Program-made: the position numbers and the translations under genes
NCBI GenBank assembly: GCA_036269435.1
Contig: DATASA010000043.1
Location: forward strand, 1-25,399
DNA: 25,399 nt
Direction of reading: 5' to 3'
DNA from: CADCTB01 sp036269435
GTDB lineage: Bacteria; Actinomycetota; Acidimicrobiia; Acidimicrobiales; AC-14
Part shown: in pieces, positions 22,353 through 25,399 of the stretch
Position numbering within the stretch: the stretch's first letter is position 1
Layout: each line of letters starts with the position of its first letter
Notes under the pieces: model-generated
The model's database searches: none
Seen by the model: only the letters and a program-made list of their open reading frames with translations
Told to the model about the DNA's origin: nothing

Positions 22353-23497
22353 ACCGAGCCCGACGCCTCCCCCTACCCTTTGTCGGTGCCGCGCTCCTGC
22401 TCGCCCTCGTGTGCGCCGGGTGCCGCTCGGGCGCCGGCCACGGCAAAGCGGCTGTCCGGGGGACACCACCGGTGAACCCGCCCGGCGGCTCGGGCAAGCT
22501 CGCGGGGACCGGTGTCACGTGGCAGTGGGAGGCGCCGTCGCCGGCATCGGTCGGGATGCCTGCCGCCGACGATCGCAACGTCACCTTCACCTACGGGCAC
22601 CAGCACCTCGTCCTCCTCGACGGCGACGGGAAGCTGGTCTGGGACGTCGCCCGGCTGGGGCTGCGTGACGTCGCCCCCCGGCTGACGCCCGACCTGCTTC
22701 TGGCCGCCACGGACGACGGGTTGGCCGCGTTCCGCCGAACCGACGGGGCCAAGGTCTGGGACACGCCGCTGCAGGGCCGGCCGAACACGCCCGTGGTGGC
22801 CGGCGGCCTGGTCGTGACCTCCACGTGGGAGGGCGAGCTCGTCGGCGTCGATCTGGCGGCCGGGACGGTGGCGTGGAGGCTGCCGCTCGGAGGATCGGCG
22901 CTCGGGCCTCCCGCCGCCGACGGGACGACCGTCGTCGCCACCTGGCAGGAGTCGCACGGCCAGAGCGCCGGCGCCGTGGCCGCGGACGCCTCCACCGGGC
23001 ACCGGCGCTGGGCCGTCGCCCTTCCGCCCGGGGGGATCAGCGCGCCGGCGATCACCCCGGGCGGCTCCGTCGTCGCCATCGCCGGCGACCTGGCCGCCCA
23101 CGCGCTGGACCTGGTGACGGGGCAGGAGCGGTGGCGCACGCCGGTCGACGGCGCCGGGTCGCCGGAGGTGCCGCCGGTCGCCGTCGGGAGCAACCTGGTG
23201 CTGACCGCCCACCGCAACGGTGGGCTCGACCTGCTGGACGCGGCCACCGGTCGTCGGACGTGGCAGGTCAGCACCGACGGGGCCGCGGTACGGGGCGGGC
23301 CGATCGTCGGCCCCACGGGCACGTTCGCCTTCCCCCTCGACGACGGCCGGATGGTGATGGCGGGGCCGGACCGGGCCACGGAGTTCCGGCCGGCGCCCAA
23401 CCGGATCAGCGGCCTGGCCGTGGGGCCGGGCGGACTGCTGGTGGCCGCTACCCGGGGATCCAAGTTCAACGACATACAGGCGACCCCCGTGTGGTGA
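22349..23497 (+). CDS. PQQ-type beta-propeller lipoprotein
   Basis: A 382-aa predicted lipoprotein: basic start, hydrophobic core, lipobox VCAGC with Cys25. The rest is a beta-propeller of the PQQ/BamB kind, built of repeats of about 40 residues with the pattern small-V-x-A-D-x-x-T-G-x-x-x-W, e.g. LVLLDGDGKLVWDV, GLAAFRRTDGAKVWDTPL, LVGVDLAAGTVAWRLPL, AHALDLVTGQERWRTPV and LDLLDAATGRRTWQV. No PQQ dehydrogenase active site is visible, so a scaffold/binding role is more likely. The ATG overlaps the stop of the M23/hydrolase gene, implying translation from the same message and a common role at the cell envelope. The frame upstream of 22349 is a shadow. Confidence 0.85.
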   Translation: MNRARRLPLPFVGAALLLALVCAGCRSGAGHGKAAVRGTPPVNPPGGSGKLAGTGVTWQWEAPSPASVGMPAADDRNVTFTYGHQHLVLLDGDGKLVWDVARLGLRDVAPRLTPDLLLAATDDGLAAFRRTDGAKVWDTPLQGRPNTPVVAGGLVVTSTWEGELVGVDLAAGTVAWRLPLGGSALGPPAADGTTVVATWQESHGQSAGAVAADASTGHRRWAVALPPGGISAPAITPGGSVVAIAGDLAAHALDLVTGQERWRTPVDGAGSPEVPPVAVGSNLVLTAHRNGGLDLLDAATGRRTWQVSTDGAAVRGGPIVGPTGTFAFPLDDGRMVMAGPDRATEFRPAPNRISGLAVGPGGLLVAATRGSKFNDIQATPVW

Positions 23498-23519
23498 GGG
23501 CCGCCCCCGAGCGTCGAGC

Positions 23520-23538
23520 GCCGGCGCCCAGCGCCGGC
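23520..23538. terminator. GC hairpin between convergent genes, likely bidirectional terminator
   Basis: GCCGGCGC (23520-23527) and GCGCCGGC (23531-23538) form a perfect 8-bp stem with a 3-base loop in the 54-bp gap between the convergent propeller and DsbA-family genes. No U-tract, as is common for high-GC actinobacteria. Confidence 0.55.
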
Positions 23539-23551
23539 CGCCGGCCGCCGG

Positions 23552-24157
23552 TCAGCCCTGCGGCAGCTCCAAGCCCTCCATACGGTCTCGCTTGAGCTCA
23601 TAGACCGCTCCCGAGGAGGCCAGGGTGACGAACGCGTCCCAGAGCTCGGCCGCCGCCTGTCCCCGGGGCACCCGCGACAGGACGGGTCCGAAGAAGGCCT
23701 GGCCGGGGGCGGTGCCGACGGCGATGGTGGGCGACGCCGCCGTCGAGCCGCACAGCTCGGCGGCCTCGAGCATGGACGCCTCGATGGCCCGGTCCCAGCC
23801 GGAGTCCGAGAACGCGGCGGACAATCCGGGGTCCATCCCGGCCGCGGCCAGGAGGTCGGGCACGTGCAGGGGCCACTCGCCGGCGAACAGCTCCCGGCCC
23901 GCTCCCGTGTAGAAGTCGCCGATGGCGGTCTCGGGCTCGCCCGCGGCGCGGGCCGCCTCGACCACCCGCAGGACGTCGTGGGCGCCTTCGGCCCGGTCCC
24001 GGTAGGCCCTGGGCACGTCGGCGCAGCCGTTGAGCAGGGTGAGGCTGAAGCTGCGCCAGTGGATGTCGAGGTCGCGCTGAGGGGCCACCTCGAGGAGCCA
24101 CCGTGAGGTCACCCACGTCCACGGGCATCCCGGGTGGAACCAGAAGTCCACTCTCAC
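23552..24157 (-). CDS. DsbA-family oxidoreductase related to mycothiol-dependent Rv2466c, monothiol variant
   Basis: A 201-aa cytoplasmic thioredoxin-fold protein (no signal peptide) with a helical insertion. It follows M. tuberculosis Rv2466c (mycothiol-dependent reductase) along its length: DFWFHPGCPWTWVTSRWLLEVA (4-25), a helical middle, ASPTIAVGTAPGQAFFGPVLSRVPRGQAAAELWDAFVTLAS and C-terminal ELKRDRMEGLELPQ. The cis-Pro (SPT) is present. The active site reads CPWT (Cys11, Thr14), where Rv2466c has CPWC, so the resolving cysteine is missing, implying a monothiol mechanism with mycothiol or another partner. GTG at 24157 with GAGAGGGG upstream; another GTG two codons later is possible. Divergent from rpsB. 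Confidence 0.87.
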   Translation of the reverse strand: MRVDFWFHPGCPWTWVTSRWLLEVAPQRDLDIHWRSFSLTLLNGCADVPRAYRDRAEGAHDVLRVVEAARAAGEPETAIGDFYTGAGRELFAGEWPLHVPDLLAAAGMDPGLSAAFSDSGWDRAIEASMLEAAELCGSTAASPTIAVGTAPGQAFFGPVLSRVPRGQAAAELWDAFVTLASSGAVYELKRDRMEGLELPQG

Positions 24158-24192
24158 GCGTTTCCCCTCTCGGTCACGGACTCGATCGGGCG

Positions 24193-24198
24193 AGGGTA
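24193..24198 (-). promoter_or_regulatory. Candidate -10 (TACCCT) for the DsbA-family gene
   Basis: The minus strand reads TACCCT about 36 bases before the GTG start. A start near 24186 gives a leader of about 29 nt containing the GAGAGGGG ribosome site. It lies back to back with the rpsB -10. Confidence 0.35.
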
Positions 24199-24202
24199 GC
24201 GA

Positions 24203-24208
24203 TAGAGT
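24203..24208 (+). promoter_or_regulatory. Candidate -10 (TAGAGT) for rpsB-tsf
   Basis: TAGAGT, inside a locally AT-richer stretch, is the best -10 in the 162-bp region upstream of rpsB. It predicts transcription from about 24215 and a leader of about 105 nt. No clear -35. Confidence 0.4.
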
Positions 24209-24214
24209 GGCGCA

Positions 24215-24319
24215 GCCGCCTCCTCCGGGACGGCCCCATCCACCCTGCCTGCCGTCCCACGGTCGCCCCTCGCCGGGCGTGGCGACAGGGTTCGCCAACC
24301 GATGGGAGAGGAGACCTGC
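24215..24319 (+). promoter_or_regulatory. Structured rpsB leader with possible pseudoknot
   Basis: GGGACGGC (24227-24234) pairs perfectly with GCCGTCCC (24251-24258). Loop bases CCCATC (24235-24240) are complementary to GATGGG (24301-24306), immediately 5' of the AGAGGAG ribosome site (24307-24313). Between them GTCGCC (24262-24267) pairs with GGCGAC (24281-24286), with CGC/GCG inside. The 3' arm GGCGA can alternatively pair with TCGCC (24292-24296). Autogenous control of rpsB by S2 through its leader is known in E. coli; the equivalent here is inferred. Confidence 0.5.
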
Positions 24320-25351
24320 GTGGCTGTCGTCACCATGAAGCAACTGTTGGAGGCCGGGGTCCACTTCGGTCACCAGACCCGGCGCTGGAACCCCAAGATG
24401 AAGCGGTTCATCTTCGGCGAGCGCAACGGGATCTACATCATCGACCTGAACCAGACGCTGGTCCGGATCGAGTCGGCGTACACCTTCGTGCGCGACCTGG
24501 CTGCCGACGGCGGGACGATCCTGTTCGTCGGCACCAAGAAGCAGACCCAGGACCCGATCGCCAACGCGGCCCAGAAGTGCGGCATGCCCTACGTCAACGA
24601 GCGCTGGCTGGGCGGGATGCTGACCAACTTCCAGACCATCAGCGCCCGGGTCAAGAAGATGCAGGAGTACGAGCGCATGAAGGAGGCGGGCGACTTCGAG
24701 GCCATGCCCAAGAAGGAGGCGCTCATCCTGAGCCGGGAGCTCGAGAAGCTGCAGCGCAACCTGGGTGGCATCCGGGGCCTCAACCGCATGCCCGACGCGG
24801 TGTTCATCATCGACACCAAGAAGGAGCACATCGCCGTCACCGAGGCCAACAAGCTCGGGATGCCGATCGTCGCCGTGGTCGACACCAACTGTGACCCCGA
24901 CCTGATCCAGTTCGTCATCCCCGGCAACGACGACGCCATCCGCGCCGGCACGCTGATGTGCCGGGTCATCTCCGACGCGGTGGAGGAGGGCAAGTTCATC
25001 GCCTCCCGCCGCAACCCGAAGCCCGCCGCCGCCGCGCCCCGCCAGGCGGCCGCTCCGGCCGCGCTGGACCCCGAGGCCGAGGCCCGCCGGACCCAGCAGC
25101 AGGCCGAGGCCAGCCGCCAGGCCGCGCTGCAGGCCCAGGAGCGCGAAGCCCGCCTCGCCGCCGGCCGTGGCTCCCAGGCCGCGGACGGGGGCACCGCCCG
25201 CGGGACCGATGACGGCGGCGCTTCGGCCGAGGCGCCCGTCGCGTCCGCGGAGCCTCCGGCCAGCGCGGCCCCGCCCGAGGAGCCTGCGGCCGAGGAGCCC
25301 CCGGCGTCCGAGACGGTGGACGCCACCTCCGTCGCTCCTGGCGACGCCTGA
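24320..25351 (+). CDS. rpsB: Small ribosomal subunit protein S2 with long C-terminal tail
   Basis: The 343-aa protein contains a standard S2 core: MAVVTMKQLLEAGVHFGHQT (1-20), RRWNPKMKRFIFGERNGIYIIDL, FVGTKKQTQDPI (69-80), YVNERWLGGMLTNF (91-104), IRGLNRMPDAVFIIDTKKEH (151-170) and PIVAVVDTNCDPDLIQFVIPGNDDA (182-206). GTG at 24320 with GAGAGGAGA upstream gives the canonical N-terminus; an ATG at 24302 in frame would add six untypical residues and destroy the ribosome site. From about residue 233 a tail of some 110 residues, rich in Ala, Pro, Glu and Gln, follows; E. coli S2 ends near 241. The tail first looks like a charged helix (EARRTQQQAEASRQAALQAQ) and then disordered and acidic. tsf starts one base after the stop. 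Confidence 0.96.
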   Translation: MAVVTMKQLLEAGVHFGHQTRRWNPKMKRFIFGERNGIYIIDLNQTLVRIESAYTFVRDLAADGGTILFVGTKKQTQDPIANAAQKCGMPYVNERWLGGMLTNFQTISARVKKMQEYERMKEAGDFEAMPKKEALILSRELEKLQRNLGGIRGLNRMPDAVFIIDTKKEHIAVTEANKLGMPIVAVVDTNCDPDLIQFVIPGNDDAIRAGTLMCRVISDAVEEGKFIASRRNPKPAAAAPRQAAAPAALDPEAEARRTQQQAEASRQAALQAQEREARLAAGRGSQAADGGTARGTDDGGASAEAPVASAEPPASAAPPEEPAAEEPPASETVDATSVAPGDA

Positions 25352-25352
25352 G

Positions 25353-25399
25353 ATGGCCGACTTCAGCGCCAAGGACGTCCAGGCCCTTCGCAAGGCCAC
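25353..25399 (+). CDS. tsf: Elongation factor Ts, N-terminal fragment (3' end beyond window)
   Basis: The first 15 codons, MADFSAKDVQALRKA, match the N-terminal UBA-like helix region of EF-Ts, the nucleotide exchange factor for EF-Tu. The ATG lies one base after the rpsB stop, the standard rpsB-tsf arrangement. The rest lies outside the window. Confidence 0.93.
   Translation, partial: MADFSAKDVQALRKA

Noticed and set aside
24302..24319. ATG at 24302 as rpsB start
   Set aside because: It would place the GAGAGGAGA ribosome site inside the gene and add residues foreign to S2; GTG 24320 gives the canonical MAVVTMKQLLEAG start.

Overview
The window is a gene-dense, very GC-rich chromosomal segment that looks like housekeeping DNA of an actinobacterium. 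Evidence for Actinomycetota: a DUF2469 protein next to lepB and a YraN-type protein, a WhiG-like sigma factor upstream of rpsB-tsf, an Rv2466c-type DsbA protein linked in mycobacteria to mycothiol, a Glu-type RpiB, frequent GTG/TTG starts, ATGA/GTGA stop-start overlaps, and several TAnnnT -10 hexamers 7-9 bases before a start codon (leaderless transcription). Class Acidimicrobiia is a guess. No tRNA, rRNA, CRISPR, insertion sequence or prophage was seen, and no gene-free stretch exceeds 300 bases.

Region 1 (1-6162) is an assimilatory sulfate module. On the minus strand a sulfate ABC importer (cysP-cysT-cysW-cysA) leads into a HemD-domain protein and a siroheme sulfite/nitrite reductase (left edge, partial). 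Divergent to it, cysC (APS kinase) and cysH (iron-sulfur APS reductase) share a 68-bp promoter region. ATP sulfurylase is not in the window.

Region 2 (6234-12799) is the least conserved part: a TPR-like hypothetical protein; a minus-strand operon of LolD/MacB-type ATPase, FtsX-type permease, SGNH-hydrolase lipoprotein and DUF72 protein, with consecutive genes overlapping or nearly touching; and upstream of that a pair of paralogous lipoproteins, each built from two tandem modules carrying a cysteine pair.

Region 3 (12875-19765) is core: trmD-rplS-lepB (all overlapping), DUF2469-yraN, then rpiB with a 37-aa membrane protein on the minus strand, and yifB(comM)-dprA-xerC on the plus strand.

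Region 4 (19773-25399): whiG-like sigma factor, a secreted fusion of a degenerate M23 (LytM) domain with an alpha/beta hydrolase, a beta-propeller lipoprotein, a convergent DsbA-family oxidoreductase, and rpsB-tsf (tsf cut by the right edge).

The most interesting unexplained signals are RNA-level: an rpsB leader with an 8-bp hairpin whose loop can pair with the bases just before the Shine-Dalgarno sequence, and a 7-bp hairpin that buries the Shine-Dalgarno of the M23/hydrolase gene. At the protein level the best are the two-module lipoprotein pair and the M23-hydrolase fusion with lost metal/catalytic residues. I did not find a clear new defence or mobile system.
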